DNA from: Amycolatopsis sp. DSM 110486
Lineage (GTDB): Bacteria; Actinomycetota; Actinomycetes; Mycobacteriales; Pseudonocardiaceae
NCBI RefSeq assembly: GCF_019468465.1
Contig: NZ_CP080519.1
Coordinates: forward strand, 7,991,001-8,055,000
Reading direction: 5' to 3'
Length of the DNA stretch: 64,000 bases
The notes below the pieces were generated by a model. The model did not search any database. It was given only the letters and a program-made list of their open reading frames with translations, and was not told the origin of the DNA. The translations under genes and the position numbers were made by a program. Shown piece by piece: positions 38,300 to 46,302 of this stretch. Every line of letters begins with the position of its first letter. Position 1 is the first letter of the stretch.

Positions 38300-39179
38300 C
38301 GACCGCGTGGTGCTGGCCGGCGTGGACGGTTCGGCTTCGGCCCTGCACGCTGCGGTCTGGGCAGCCGAGGTGGCTGTGCGCCGGGGCGCGGTGCTGAGAC
38401 TCGTGCAGGCGTACGTGGTTCCCTCGCCGGGAGTCTCGGGCATGGCTGTGACAGCCGTGCGCGAAGGCTTCCGGTCCCTCGCCGAGTCGGGCGTGGCCGA
38501 GGCCGAGGGGGCCGTGCTGGCGAAGTGGCCGTCGGTGCGGATCGAGCGGGCCGTCGTGGAGGGCGGTCGGGTGGGCGTCCTGCTGCGAGAGTGTGCGGAC
38601 GCCGAAGTGGTGGTGCTGGGCTCGCGCGGGCTGGGCGGGTTCACCGGGCTTCTGATCGGCTCGACCGCGGTCTCACTCGCCGCCCACGCGCCGTGCCCGG
38701 TCGTCGTGGTGCGCGGGCGTCGGCCGGACGACCCGCCGCCGGTGGCCGGCCCGGTGCTTGTCGGGCTCGACGGGTCTCCCGACAGCAACGACGCTCTGGG
38801 TTACGCGTGCGAAGAAGCCGCGGCTCGCGGCACCGCACTCGTGGCGGTGCACACCTGGAACGAGATCACGCCGGAGGGAAAGTTGCGGGCAGCGGGCACC
38901 CGCCCGGAGGACGTCGCCGCAACCGAACGACGGCGGGTCGACGAGCAGCTCGCGCCCTGGCGTGAAAAATTCCCCGACCTCCCGATCGACGTCGTGGTGG
39001 TCCGAGGACGGCCGGTCCGGACTCTTCTGGAGCTCGGAGCGGACGCGCAACTCGTCGTGGTGGGCAGCCGTGGCCGCGGCGGGTTCACCGGGATGTTGCT
39101 GGGCTCCACCAGCCAAGCGCTGCTCGTGCACTCCGCGTGCCCGGTCGCGGTCGTCCGCCCGGGCAGGCAACCGTCATGA
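38286..39179 (+). CDS. Universal stress protein, two UspA domains
   Basis: A 297-aa tandem UspA protein starting at GTG 38286 (VSRRDDRVVLAGVDGSASAL). Both halves carry the nucleotide-binding loop: LGSRGLGGFTGLLIGSTAVSLAAHAPCPVVVV and [32 protein letters not shown]. The frame is open further upstream, but that would run through DUF1918. It ends the operon begun at 33085; a 309-bp gap follows. Confidence 0.93.
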   Translation: MSRRDDRVVLAGVDGSASALHAAVWAAEVAVRRGAVLRLVQAYVVPSPGVSGMAVTAVREGFRSLAESGVAEAEGAVLAKWPSVRIERAVVEGGRVGVLLRECADAEVVVLGSRGLGGFTGLLIGSTAVSLAAHAPCPVVVVRGRRPDDPPPVAGPVLVGLDGSPDSNDALGYACEEAAARGTALVAVHTWNEITPEGKLRAAGTRPEDVAATERRRVDEQLAPWREKFPDLPIDVVVVRGRPVRTLLELGADAQLVVVGSRGRGGFTGMLLGSTSQALLVHSACPVAVVRPGRQPS

Positions 39180-39391
39180 ACCGTCGCAGCACCACGGCGC
39201 CGAGGTCGCTCGCCGTGTCAGAGACGGTGTTCGCGCCATGCCCTCATGGCGGCTTGCGGTCCGGTCCGCGGTGATCGGGATCCACTAACCCGCGTGGCAG
39301 GAAACGTCTCTTGTGGACAGTCGTGGCGGGAACCGGCACAGCGCCGGCGGTGCGGGAAGCCGTGGTCCGGGGACTCGGATCGGCTCGCAGA
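39180..39391. other. Intergenic upstream part before the DosR-like box
   Basis: The gap from 39180 to 39488 holds no gene. It contains half-site-like GGTCCGGGGACT near 39364 and the repeated DosR-like box at 39392, followed by GGTGACTCCGGACC at about 39415. The promoter of the next CBS-BON operon must lie here. Confidence 0.5.
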
Positions 39392-39411
39392 CGGTGACGT
39401 TGGTCCTTCGC
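39392..39411. promoter_or_regulatory. DosR-like box upstream of CBS-BON/USP operon
   Basis: A 20-bp sequence identical to 32981-33000, containing GGTGACGTTGGTCC. It lies 78 bp before the ATG of the CBS-BON gene, the same distance class as the first copy. Perfect conservation between two otherwise different intergenic regions argues for a protein-binding site. Confidence 0.62.
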
Positions 39412-39488
39412 GATGGTGACTCCGGACCGGCGTGGCCGGCCTTGCCCGGTGGTTACTTTCGGTGCAGCGAACGGAAGGGGCGAACTCC

Positions 39489-40103
39489 ATGCGTGCACGA
39501 GATCTGATGTCCGCGCCGGTGGTGACGGTGCACCCGTGGGCGCCGGTGAAGGAGGCGGCCGCAGTGCTTTCCGAACATGGGTTCACCGCGCTGCCGGTGG
39601 TCGACGACGACGAACGCCTCATCGGCATCGTCACTGAAGCCGACCTGATCCGCGGGCGCATCCCGGCCGACGCGCGGACGGCCCATCAACGCCCGGAAAT
39701 CCCCTCGGTGGCGGAGACGTCGGTCGAGCAGGTGATGACCACGCCGGTCACCGCGATGTCGTCGGGGACCGACGTCGCCGATCTCTGCCAGGCCCTCGTC
39801 GACGCCAAGATCCGCGCGATGCCGATCGTCGACGGCAGCCGCCTGGTCGGGATCGTCACGCGTGGTGACGTGGTCCGTGTGCTCGCCCGGGAAGACAGTG
39901 CGATCTCCGCCGACGTGCGGCACCGGCTGGAGATCTACGGCGGCACCGGTCGCTGGAAGGTCGAGGTGCACGAGGGGGTCGTGCGGATCGTCGACCGCTA
40001 CGACGACAAGACCGATCGCCACGTCGCGAGCCTGCTTGCCCTGGCTGTGCCAGGCGTCGTCGGTGCCGAGACGGTTTCGTCGAGAGAGGACCCGTGGTCA
40101 TGA
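39489..40103 (+). CDS. CBS-pair protein with BON-like tail
   Basis: A 204-aa protein. The CBS motifs are RARDLMSAPVVTVHPWAPV...LPVVDDDERLIGIVTEADL and EQVMTTPVTAMSSGTDV...MPIVDGSRLVGIVTRGDVV. The C-terminal segment (ISADVRHRLEIYGGTG...VHEGVVRIVDRYDDKTD) is a divergent BON domain. ATG at 39489; its end overlaps the next universal stress gene. Confidence 0.92.
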   Translation: MRARDLMSAPVVTVHPWAPVKEAAAVLSEHGFTALPVVDDDERLIGIVTEADLIRGRIPADARTAHQRPEIPSVAETSVEQVMTTPVTAMSSGTDVADLCQALVDAKIRAMPIVDGSRLVGIVTRGDVVRVLAREDSAISADVRHRLEIYGGTGRWKVEVHEGVVRIVDRYDDKTDRHVASLLALAVPGVVGAETVSSREDPWS

Positions 40104-41002
40104 CAACGCACAACAGCAACACCGTGGTGATCGGCGTCGACGGTTCGGCAGGCGCGGACGAGGCGGTCCGCTGGGCCGCGCGGCTCGCGTCCGGACGGGG
40201 GCTCGAGCTGGAACTGGTGAACTGCTTGCAGGGCGCCGCGCTCTACTACGGTGGCGGCCTGGCCGGAAGTGACGAGCTGTTCGAGCAATTTCGGCGGGAA
40301 GGTGATCGCCTCGTCACCGCGGCTCGCGAGCTGGCTCTGTCCGTGGACGCGTCGCTCACCGTGCGAACCGGCGTGGTCTTCGACGCTTCAACCAACGCCC
40401 TCCTCGACCTGTCGAGGCGCGTTCGGCTGATCGTGGTCGGCCGGACCGGCACCGGTGGCTTCGCCGGGATGCTGGTCGGCTCCACGGCCGCCACCGTGGC
40501 CAGCCACGCCGAGTGCCCCGTCGCGGTGGTCCGTGGGCGACACGGCGATGGCCCGGTTCCGCTCGACGGGCCGGTCGTGGTCGGCGTGGACTGCACTCCG
40601 AACAGCGAGGCCGCCATCGCGGCGGCCTTCGAGGAAGCGGGTTTCCGCGGTGTGCCGCTCGTGGCCGTGCACGCGTGGAACGACGTCACGTACGACTCCA
40701 CGGACAGCACGGCCCGCCTGATGCCCCAGCCGGAATCGCTCGAGCCGACGGAGGAGCGATTGCTGGCTCAGCGGCTGGCGGGCTGGCAGGAGAAGTTCCC
40801 CGAAGTGGCGGTCCGCCGGGCTCTGGTCCAGGACCGGCCGCGGCACGCGCTGCTCGCCGAGTCCGACGGGGCACAGCTGGTGGTGGTCGGCAGCCACGGC
40901 CGCGGCGGCTTCACAGGCATGCTTCTCGGCTCGACCGCCCAGGCGCTGATCCACCACTCGTCCTGCCCCGTGCTCGTGGTGCGGCCGGAGCCGAAGCGGT
41001 GA
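40094..41002 (+). CDS. Universal stress protein, two UspA domains
   Basis: A 302-aa tandem UspA protein: [19 protein letters not shown], first loop [32 protein letters not shown], second half [19 protein letters not shown] and loop [35 protein letters not shown] 40094 or ATG 40100. The phosphoketolase remnant starts inside its stop codon (GTGA), so the two were once co-translated. Confidence 0.93.
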   Translation: MVMTTHNSNTVVIGVDGSAGADEAVRWAARLASGRGLELELVNCLQGAALYYGGGLAGSDELFEQFRREGDRLVTAARELALSVDASLTVRTGVVFDASTNALLDLSRRVRLIVVGRTGTGGFAGMLVGSTAATVASHAECPVAVVRGRHGDGPVPLDGPVVVGVDCTPNSEAAIAAAFEEAGFRGVPLVAVHAWNDVTYDSTDSTARLMPQPESLEPTEERLLAQRLAGWQEKFPEVAVRRALVQDRPRHALLAESDGAQLVVVGSHGRGGFTGMLLGSTAQALIHHSSCPVLVVRPEPKR

Positions 41003-41406
41003 CGGCTCTCGAGGCCACTGCCTCGACTCTTTCGCCGGTCGAGCCGGCCCAGGTCGACGCACAGTGGCGAGCGGCGAACTACCTGGCCGTGGGCCAGATC
41101 TACCTCGTGAGCAACACACTGCTGCGTGAGCCGCTCGTGCCCGGGCAGGTCAAGCCGCGCCTACTCGGGCACTGGGGACCTCGCCGGGGCTGAGCTTCGT
41201 CCACGCCCACCACGACCGTGCGATCCTCACCCACGACCTGGCCGCGATGTTCGTGACCGGTTCGGCCGCTCTCGACGGAAAGCAGGTCGAAGGCACCTGG
41301 CGTGCCCACCAGGTGCCGGTCGCGCATGTGCGCGAGGATCCCGAGCACCTCAGTGTGCTGGAGACATGGTTGCGGTCGTACCGGCCCGAAGAGCTGTTCG
41401 ACGAAC
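40999..41406 (+). pseudogene. Phosphoketolase (Xfp) remnant
   Basis: A GTG at 40999 opens the phosphoketolase N-terminus: [36 protein letters not shown] and HWG. Near 41180 the frame shifts by one, and [20 protein letters not shown] continues. The sequence then jumps to a block normally ~200 residues further on ([35 protein letters not shown]) and ends. The intact enzyme is ~790 aa; only ~130 residues remain. Phosphoketolases are frequent members of actinobacterial hypoxia/stress clusters. Confidence 0.78.
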
Positions 41407-41583
41407 GATGCTGCCCTACGGGTGCTCGTGGTGGCCGACGACGGAGCGGGCTTGCCGGTGGACATCGCGGCGAGCGGGCTGCGTAACCTTCGCGACCGCG
41501 CGGAGTCGGCCGGCGGCACGTTCACGCTCGATTCGCACCCTGGCCGCGGCGTGCGGATTCAGTGGACTGCGCCGTTGTCTTGA
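41407..41583 (+). pseudogene. Remnant of a DevS-like histidine kinase C-terminus
   Basis: Directly after the phosphoketolase piece, in another frame, about 58 residues match only the end of a HATPase_c domain: [32 protein letters not shown], then HPGRGVRIQWTAPLS and a stop. The DGxGLP, GLxNLRxRAExAGG and WxAPL pattern is that of DevS/DosT-type kinases. The sensor, dimerisation and N-terminal ATP-binding parts are gone. The 3' end overlaps the opposite universal stress gene. Confidence 0.65.
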
Positions 41584-42082
41584 GTCTGGAACGTCTCAGC
41601 GGCCAGGGGGACGCGGCCGGGACCAGGCGGCGCGCGGCCCCGGGTGTGACGACCACGACCGGGCAGCGCGAGTAGCGCACGAAGTCGCACGAAACGCTGC
41701 GGAGCAGCAGTTCCCGCGTGCGGCCGGCGCCGTGTGCGCCGACGACGAGGAGATCGGCGTCGGTGGACGCGGCGATCAGCTCCGTGGCCGGATCGCCCCG
41801 CGGCGTCGAGATCGTGACGTCCGCGGCGGACGGGAACTCCGCGCGGATGCGCGCGATGTCGTCGTGCGGGGCATACACACCGGCGGGATGCCGACCGCGC
41901 CGCTGCAGCGCGAAAGACGTTTCCGACAACAGGCTTTCCGTCGGCCGCACCAGCACGGCGTGCATGGAGTCATCGGGCTGAGCGGCAACGCCGAGTACCC
42001 AGCGCAGCGCCGCATCGCTCTGAGGGGAGCCGTAGAAGCCGACGATGATGAAGCGGCCGGAAGCCGGGTTCGCGGAATTCAT
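41522..42082 (-). CDS. Universal stress protein, single UspA domain
   Basis: An about 186-aa protein starting at ATG 42082 (MNSANPASGRFIIVGFYGSP). It holds one UspA domain ending LLVVGAHGAGRTRELLLRSVSCDFVRYSRCPVVVVT. Its nucleotide loop (GAHGAGRTRELLL) departs from the usual G-x2-G-x9-GS pattern, so ATP binding is doubtful. A basic tail follows. It is divergent from the second Acg-like gene and shares its intergenic DosR-like box. Confidence 0.85.
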   Translation of the reverse strand: MNSANPASGRFIIVGFYGSPQSDAALRWVLGVAAQPDDSMHAVLVRPTESLLSETSFALQRRGRHPAGVYAPHDDIARIRAEFPSAADVTISTPRGDPATELIAASTDADLLVVGAHGAGRTRELLLRSVSCDFVRYSRCPVVVVTPGAARRLVPAASPWPLRRSRLKTTAQSTESARRGQGANRA

Positions 42083-42188
42083 CGCACACGCCTCTCCTCG
42101 GGTTACGGGTCGAGCGTCGTGGAGGAGATCGTGCGGGGGCCAGGGCATGAGGTCGCCGGTGCGGGCGAGGACGTCTGCCGTGGGCGCG

Positions 42189-42202
42189 GTGACTTTGGGC
42201 CG
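42189..42202. promoter_or_regulatory. DosR-like box in the USP/nitroreductase divergent promoter
   Basis: GGTGACTTTGGGCC matches the DosR core (GGGACTWWAGTCCC) at about 10 positions when aligned on GAC-TTT-G-CC. It sits 72 bp before the Acg-like ATG, similar to the other boxes. Confidence 0.5.
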
Positions 42203-42273
42203 CATCGGCGGGATCGCACGACGGCGAGCATGGGGTTTGCCGGAGTGACCGTCTCCGGGTACGGGAGTGGAAT

Positions 42274-43251
42274 ATGCGGACCTCGGCACAGGCGGAGGCG
42301 CTCGCTGCTTCCGAGATCGTGGTGCTCGCCCGGGCGATGAGTCGGGCTCCGTCGGTGCACAACACGCAACCCTGGCGCATGCGCGTCCGGAGCAGCGACA
42401 TCGACCTGATCGAGCTAGCCTCCGTGGCGTTGCCGAACCACGATCCGGAGGGCCGCGACCGCATGGTGTCCTGCGGCGCGGCGCTCGCGCACCTGCAGGT
42501 GGCCGCGCGGGTGCTGTGCCGGGCGGCCACCACGTCGTACCCCGCCGATGGTGCGGTCGTGGCCACCATCCACGCCGAGCCGGGCTTGAGCCCCGACCAC
42601 GCCGAGCTCGCGCGCTACCACGCCATCGGGCGCCGGCGCACCCACCGCCGCTGGTTCTCGGCCGAGCCTGTGTCCGAAGTGGACCAGGCGGCGGTGTCCG
42701 CGGCGGGCGGCGAGGCGTGCGTGCGCGCGGTGGTGCCACGTCATCTCGGCGAACTGGGGGCGATGCTCGGTTTCGCCACCCGGGTCTTCCGGGCGGACCC
42801 GGCCTACCAGCGTGAGCTGCGCGCGTGGACCGCGAGCACGAGCGGTGCCCACGCGTCGGGCGCCGAGGACGGCGTGCCCGAGGCGGCGCTCGGCCGCGAA
42901 TCGCTGCCTGCCGCGGGGCTGGTGCGCCGCGAAACGCCGGTGCCGGACGACGCCAGGCTCACCGCGCGGCTAGAAGCAGAGCACCTCCTGGTCTTCTGCA
43001 CCGAGGGGGACAGCCGGCGCGAGCACCTCGCCGCCGGCGCCGTGTGCGCCCGGACGTGGCTGGAAGCGACCGCGCGCGGTCTCGCCGGGTCGGTCCTCAC
43101 CCAGCCGCTGCACCTGTGCGGCTTCCGCGAGCTGCTCGCCGAGCGGCTGGAACTGCCCGGACTGCCGCAGGTGATCTTCCGCTACGGGCACCCGGTGGAT
43201 CCCGTGCCACCTTCGCCTCGCCGCCTCCTCGCCGATCTGCTTCCGGACTGA
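42274..43251 (+). CDS. Acg-like nitroreductase family protein
   Basis: A 325-aa paralogue of the 33085 gene: SRAPSVHNTQPWRMRV near residue 30, DRMVSCGAALAHLQVAARVL, and a C-terminal half with TWLEATARGLAGSVLTQPLH and LPQVIFRYG. It is of the DosR-regulated Acg type. ATG start after a weak site. It is followed by a fragment of a further family member. Confidence 0.9.
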   Translation: MRTSAQAEALAASEIVVLARAMSRAPSVHNTQPWRMRVRSSDIDLIELASVALPNHDPEGRDRMVSCGAALAHLQVAARVLCRAATTSYPADGAVVATIHAEPGLSPDHAELARYHAIGRRRTHRRWFSAEPVSEVDQAAVSAAGGEACVRAVVPRHLGELGAMLGFATRVFRADPAYQRELRAWTASTSGAHASGAEDGVPEAALGRESLPAAGLVRRETPVPDDARLTARLEAEHLLVFCTEGDSRREHLAAGAVCARTWLEATARGLAGSVLTQPLHLCGFRELLAERLELPGLPQVIFRYGHPVDPVPPSPRRLLADLLPD

Positions 43252-43279
43252 ACCGGGCCGGCTCGACCAGGAGACCGTG

Positions 43280-43585
43280 ATGACCGCAGCGCTTTCCCCG
43301 TTCGTCGAGCAGGCCCTGTCGGCCGCGGTCCTGACAGTTGCCGACCCGGACCCCCCGCGAGGCGCGGCTCTCGTGCGGGGCGGCGGTGTGACCGCGCTTG
43401 TCCGCCGGGCGGAGGCCGAACAGTCGCCCGACGCCGCGTTTCGCGCTGAAGCTGCCCAGTGGACGGGCCGTGATCCGGATATCCCGGACGGGGTGCCGAC
43501 GATCGCCTTCGGCCCACCACCGGACATCCCGGACTCACCGAGCGCGGCGTCCGGTGGCGGAGGTGACGACCGTGCGCGCCCCTGA
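43280..43585 (+). pseudogene. Fragment of an Acg-like nitroreductase
   Basis: A ~100-aa frame reads LVRRAEAEQSPDAAFRAEAAQWTGR and PDGVPTIAFGP, which matches only the central segment of Acg-like proteins (compare TRVFRADPAYQRELRAWT in the preceding gene). The N-terminal RAPSVHN block and the C-terminal half are absent. It may still be translated from ATG 43277/43280 but should be non-functional. Confidence 0.55.
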
Positions 43586-43624
43586 CGTGCCTGCTCGCTG
43601 ACCACCTGGTGCGGACTCGGTGTC

Positions 43625-44047
43625 CTATGAGGACCGCTCCTCGGCGGGCAGGACGCGCAGGAGGTCCTGATACGTCACGATGCCCACCAGCAATCCGTTG
43701 TCGTCGACCACGGGCAGCGCGCGCACACCTGATTCGGTCATGCGGTGCGCGAGCGCGGTGGCGTCGAGCTCTGGGGTCGCGGTCGGGGCCGGGGTGCGCA
43801 TGACCGCGGACACGGTGCGGTGGCGGCCGAGCAGGACGCCCGTGTCAGGGTCCCCGGTGGCCGAGTCGCCGGGGAATCCGGCCTGGACGAGGTCCCGTTC
43901 GCTGATCAGGCCCACGAGCTTGGCCGAACGGGTGACCACGGGCAGGGTAGTGAAGCCCTGTCGCGTCATCAGGTGAGCGGCCTCGGCGAGCGAAGCGTCG
44001 AAAGTCACGCTGATCACGGGGGTCGTCATGATGTCACGCGTTCGCAT
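43625..44047 (-). CDS. CBS-pair protein without BON domain
   Basis: A 140-aa protein that is only a Bateman module: RTRDIMTTPVISVTFDASLAE...LPVVTRSAKLVGLISERDLV and SAVMRTPAPTATPELDAT...LPVVDDNGLLVGIVTYQDLL. It resembles the hypoxic response protein 1 (Hrp1, Rv2626c) layout in size and domain content. It starts at ATG 44047 and is divergent from the Rv1733c-like gene, with DosR-like boxes between. Confidence 0.9.
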   Translation of the reverse strand: MRTRDIMTTPVISVTFDASLAEAAHLMTRQGFTTLPVVTRSAKLVGLISERDLVQAGFPGDSATGDPDTGVLLGRHRTVSAVMRTPAPTATPELDATALAHRMTESGVRALPVVDDNGLLVGIVTYQDLLRVLPAEERSS

Positions 44048-44116
44048 GGCGTTCTCCGTTCCGGCCGGGTGTGGGCGCCTCGTCCGACCTTGATGCCGGC
44101 GGCCCGGGCGGGCCAA

Positions 44117-44130
44117 GGGTCTTTGGTCCC
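44117..44130. promoter_or_regulatory. Strong DosR-like palindrome
   Basis: GGGTCTTTGGTCCC (reverse GGGACCAAAGACCC) is the best DosR-type match in the window: both GGGAC/GnCCC arms are present around an A/T-containing centre. It lies between the divergent CBS gene (start 44047) and the Rv1733c-like gene (start 44264). Confidence 0.72.
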
Positions 44131-44159
44131 TGGCCGGCCGCCGGGCGGGGCGCGCGCTG

Positions 44160-44173
44160 GGGACCGGTGACCC
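44160..44173. promoter_or_regulatory. Second DosR-like site in the same divergent promoter
   Basis: GGGACCGGTGACCC keeps both arms but has a GC-rich centre. It is 43 bp from the stronger palindrome. Paired boxes are usual at DosR promoters. Confidence 0.45.
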
Positions 44174-44263
44174 GGCGAATCGGGCAGAAGGCCTCTTCGG
44201 ACCAGCCGGCGCGCGGCCCATGCTTATGAGCGGACCGGTCCGTCGAAACGAAAGGCGCGAGAC

Positions 44264-44863
44264 ATGGTTCCGTCGGCGAACCGCTTGCCGCGGTGGTGGC
44301 ACCTGCTCGTTCCCACTCGCGGCTCCGTCGCGCGGACTTCGGACCGGCTGCAGGCCGGTCTGGTGCTCGTGGTGATCCTCGTGGCCCTCGCCGCGGTCCC
44401 GTTCTCGGCGGCCGTCGGCTCGTCGGTCTACGCTTCGCAGAAGGCGGTCTCGGTGCGGGAACTCGCCGAGCGCGCGCCGGTGACGGCGACGCTCCTCGCC
44501 GATGGCCCGCCGATTTCCGTGAGTGGCCGCAGCGGCGCCGTCGGCAGCCCGATGCCGACCGACGCGACGTGGGACTCCGCCGGCGGCGTCCGTTACTTCG
44601 GGAAAGTGGGTGCGAACGGAGGCTCCCACCGTGGCGATACCGTGCAGATCTGGGTGGATCACACCGGCGTCGTGGTCGAACCGCCGCTGAGCGCCGTCGC
44701 CGCCGTCGTGAACGCGGCCGCGGCCGCGGCCGGGCTGTTGTTCGCGGTGTGCCTCGGACTGGCGCTGGTCTACGGGATCGCTGTCTTCGCACTGAATCGC
44801 TACCGCAGGGGGAAGTGGCAGCAGGAGTGGTTCGCCTTCGTGAGCAAGAAAGCGCGCTCGTGA
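44264..44863 (+). CDS. Rv1733c-like membrane protein
   Basis: A 199-aa protein: an N-terminal transmembrane helix (AGLVLVVILVALAAVPFSAAVG), an extracytoplasmic domain of ~100 residues (SVRELAERAPVTATLLADGP, VQIWVDHTGVVVEPPLS) and a second helix (AAVVNAAAAAAGLLFAVCLGLALVY) before a basic end. This is the architecture and motif set of Rv1733c, a DosR-regulon antigen of unknown function. ATG start. DosR-like boxes lie upstream. Confidence 0.88.
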   Translation: MVPSANRLPRWWHLLVPTRGSVARTSDRLQAGLVLVVILVALAAVPFSAAVGSSVYASQKAVSVRELAERAPVTATLLADGPPISVSGRSGAVGSPMPTDATWDSAGGVRYFGKVGANGGSHRGDTVQIWVDHTGVVVEPPLSAVAAVVNAAAAAAGLLFAVCLGLALVYGIAVFALNRYRRGKWQQEWFAFVSKKARS

Positions 44864-44945
44864 GCTCGGGGCGACCGATCGACGACCGCGTGCCGACGAG
44901 GGTTCGAGGATCGTGGCCGAACCGTCGGCGGAACAGGAGGTAGTC

Positions 44946-45212
44946 ATGCACACCAGGCAATGGCACGTCGAAGTGTTCCTCAGCGAGAACGAAGGGCGGA
45001 CGAACGCCACGGCCCGGCTGGACACCGGGTCAGGTGCGACGCTCGACGCGGCAGGCACCGCGAGGCTCAACCCGGTTGACCGCGACGTCCCGGAGATCGG
45101 GGACGAGCTCGCCGCCGCCCGGGCCCTGAGCGCGCTCGCGCACCGGCTGCTGGACGTCGCCGCCGAGGACATCGAAGGCATCACCCACGAGCCTGCTCGG
45201 CTCGACAGGTGA
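44946..45212 (+). CDS. Rv1738-like DUF1876 protein
   Basis: An 88-aa protein matching DUF1876. WHVEVFLSENEGRTNATARLD, GTARLNPVDRDVPEIGDELAAARAL and HEPARL follow Rv1738 closely, one of the most strongly induced DosR genes, proposed to act on ribosomes during dormancy because of its hibernation-factor-like fold. AGGAGG precedes the ATG at 44946. It is followed within 14 bp by a flavodoxin gene. Confidence 0.93.
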   Translation: MHTRQWHVEVFLSENEGRTNATARLDTGSGATLDAAGTARLNPVDRDVPEIGDELAAARALSALAHRLLDVAAEDIEGITHEPARLDR

Positions 45213-45225
45213 GGAGGTGGCCGGG

Positions 45226-45747
45226 ATGCACGCGATCGTCGTGTACGAGTCCATGTTCGGCGACACCGAAGAGGTCGCCCGAGCGGTGGCGGACGGGCTG
45301 GATTCGGCGGAGGTCGTCCCCGTCGACCTCGCGCCACGCAATCTGATGGGGTGCGACCTGCTCGTGGTCGGCGCACCGACGCACGTCCACGGCCTGAGCC
45401 GGCCGTCGACGCGCAAGGCGGCGGTGGAGCAGGCTCCGGACGGGACTCGCACGCACGAGCCGGGGATGCGCGAGTGGCTGGGCGGCTTTCACGTCCTGCC
45501 TCCGGGAACGACCACGGCCGCGTTCGACACCAGGCTCCGCAAACCTGTCTGGCTCACCGGCTCCGCCGCGAGGGCGGCCGGCAAGTTCTTGCGCCGCCTC
45601 GGCCATCCGCCGGTGGTCCCGGCGACGAGCTTCTTCGTCGAGGTGGTGGACGGCGAAACACGGCTGGTGGACGGAGAACGAGCACGAGCTCGGGAGTGGG
45701 GCGAGTCCCTCGCCCGGACGCAGCGGACCGGGTCCGGCCGCGGCTGA
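45226..45747 (+). CDS. Flavodoxin-family protein
   Basis: A 173-aa protein. The FMN phosphate loop VVYESMFGDTEEVARAVADGL is clear, followed by LLVVGAPTHVHGLSRP and GTTTAAFDTRL as in small actinobacterial flavodoxin-like proteins. The ATG at 45226 follows GAGGAGG. It probably carries electrons under hypoxia, with no partner identified. Confidence 0.88.
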   Translation: MHAIVVYESMFGDTEEVARAVADGLDSAEVVPVDLAPRNLMGCDLLVVGAPTHVHGLSRPSTRKAAVEQAPDGTRTHEPGMREWLGGFHVLPPGTTTAAFDTRLRKPVWLTGSAARAAGKFLRRLGHPPVVPATSFFVEVVDGETRLVDGERARAREWGESLARTQRTGSGRG

Positions 45748-46075
45748 GGGTCGGGCGTCCCTGGGTGCCCAGCCACCGGTCCGCAGGCGCACAGATGGGC
45801 GCTTCGGCCGGGCTGTGGAAGCACACTACGGCGATCACGCCGGCGAAACCGGCCGGAACCGCAAGGCGCCGCGCCTACGCGTACGCCGCCGAGCGGGAGC
45901 GGCGCGTGGGTCATCGCCCGAGTGTGCGGCTGTGCGCTTTGCCCGGAGCAGGGCAACACCGCACCGGAGGGAGGGACCAAAGACTCCAGGCCCGCCGACG
46001 TCCGGCCGCAGCGCCGCGATCACGGCCGCCTCTGACCTCGGGGGAAGGTCTCTGGCAGCGGGAAGGAGGAGCATC
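45748..46075. promoter_or_regulatory. Intergenic promoter region with DosR-like box at 45973-45987
   Basis: The 328-bp gap contains GGGACCAAAGACTCC at 45973-45987. It shares its first 11 bases with the strong palindrome near 44117 read in reverse and keeps most of the second arm. It is ~90 bp before a small gene. No other gene is seen in the gap. Confidence 0.6.
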
Positions 46076-46246
46076 GTGGACGAGAAGGAACAGGCATTGA
46101 CCGAGGAAGACGCGCGGCGCGAGGTCGCCGCGCGTGGCCGGCGCACTACTACGATCCGCCGGTACCTGCTGGTGGGTGAACGGCGCGCGATCGAGGAGAA
46201 CGAGAAGGACGTGGTGCCCGAATCGGCACCCGAGTCCGGATGCTGA
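46076..46246 (+). CDS. Small charged protein, unknown
   Basis: A 56-aa hydrophilic protein starting at GTG 46076 after GGAAGGAGGA. The sequence is highly charged: an acidic start (DEKEQALTEEDARREVA), a basic centre (RGRRTTTIRRYLLVGERRA) and an acidic end (ENEKDVVPESAPES) with a C-terminal Cys. It could be a helical hairpin. The strong ribosome-binding site and the DosR-like box upstream support it as a real, stress-regulated gene. No family recognised. Confidence 0.6.
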   Translation: MDEKEQALTEEDARREVAARGRRTTTIRRYLLVGERRAIEENEKDVVPESAPESGC

Positions 46247-46302
46247 CGGGCGAGCCTGAGCCGGTTCCCGGAGTCGCGGCGGGACCCGGCTCGAGCGGCC
46301 GT

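Noticed and set aside
44232..44241. GGACCGGTCC palindrome as another DosR box
   Set aside because: It is too short and fully GC-rich; perfect 10-bp palindromes of this type are expected often by chance here.
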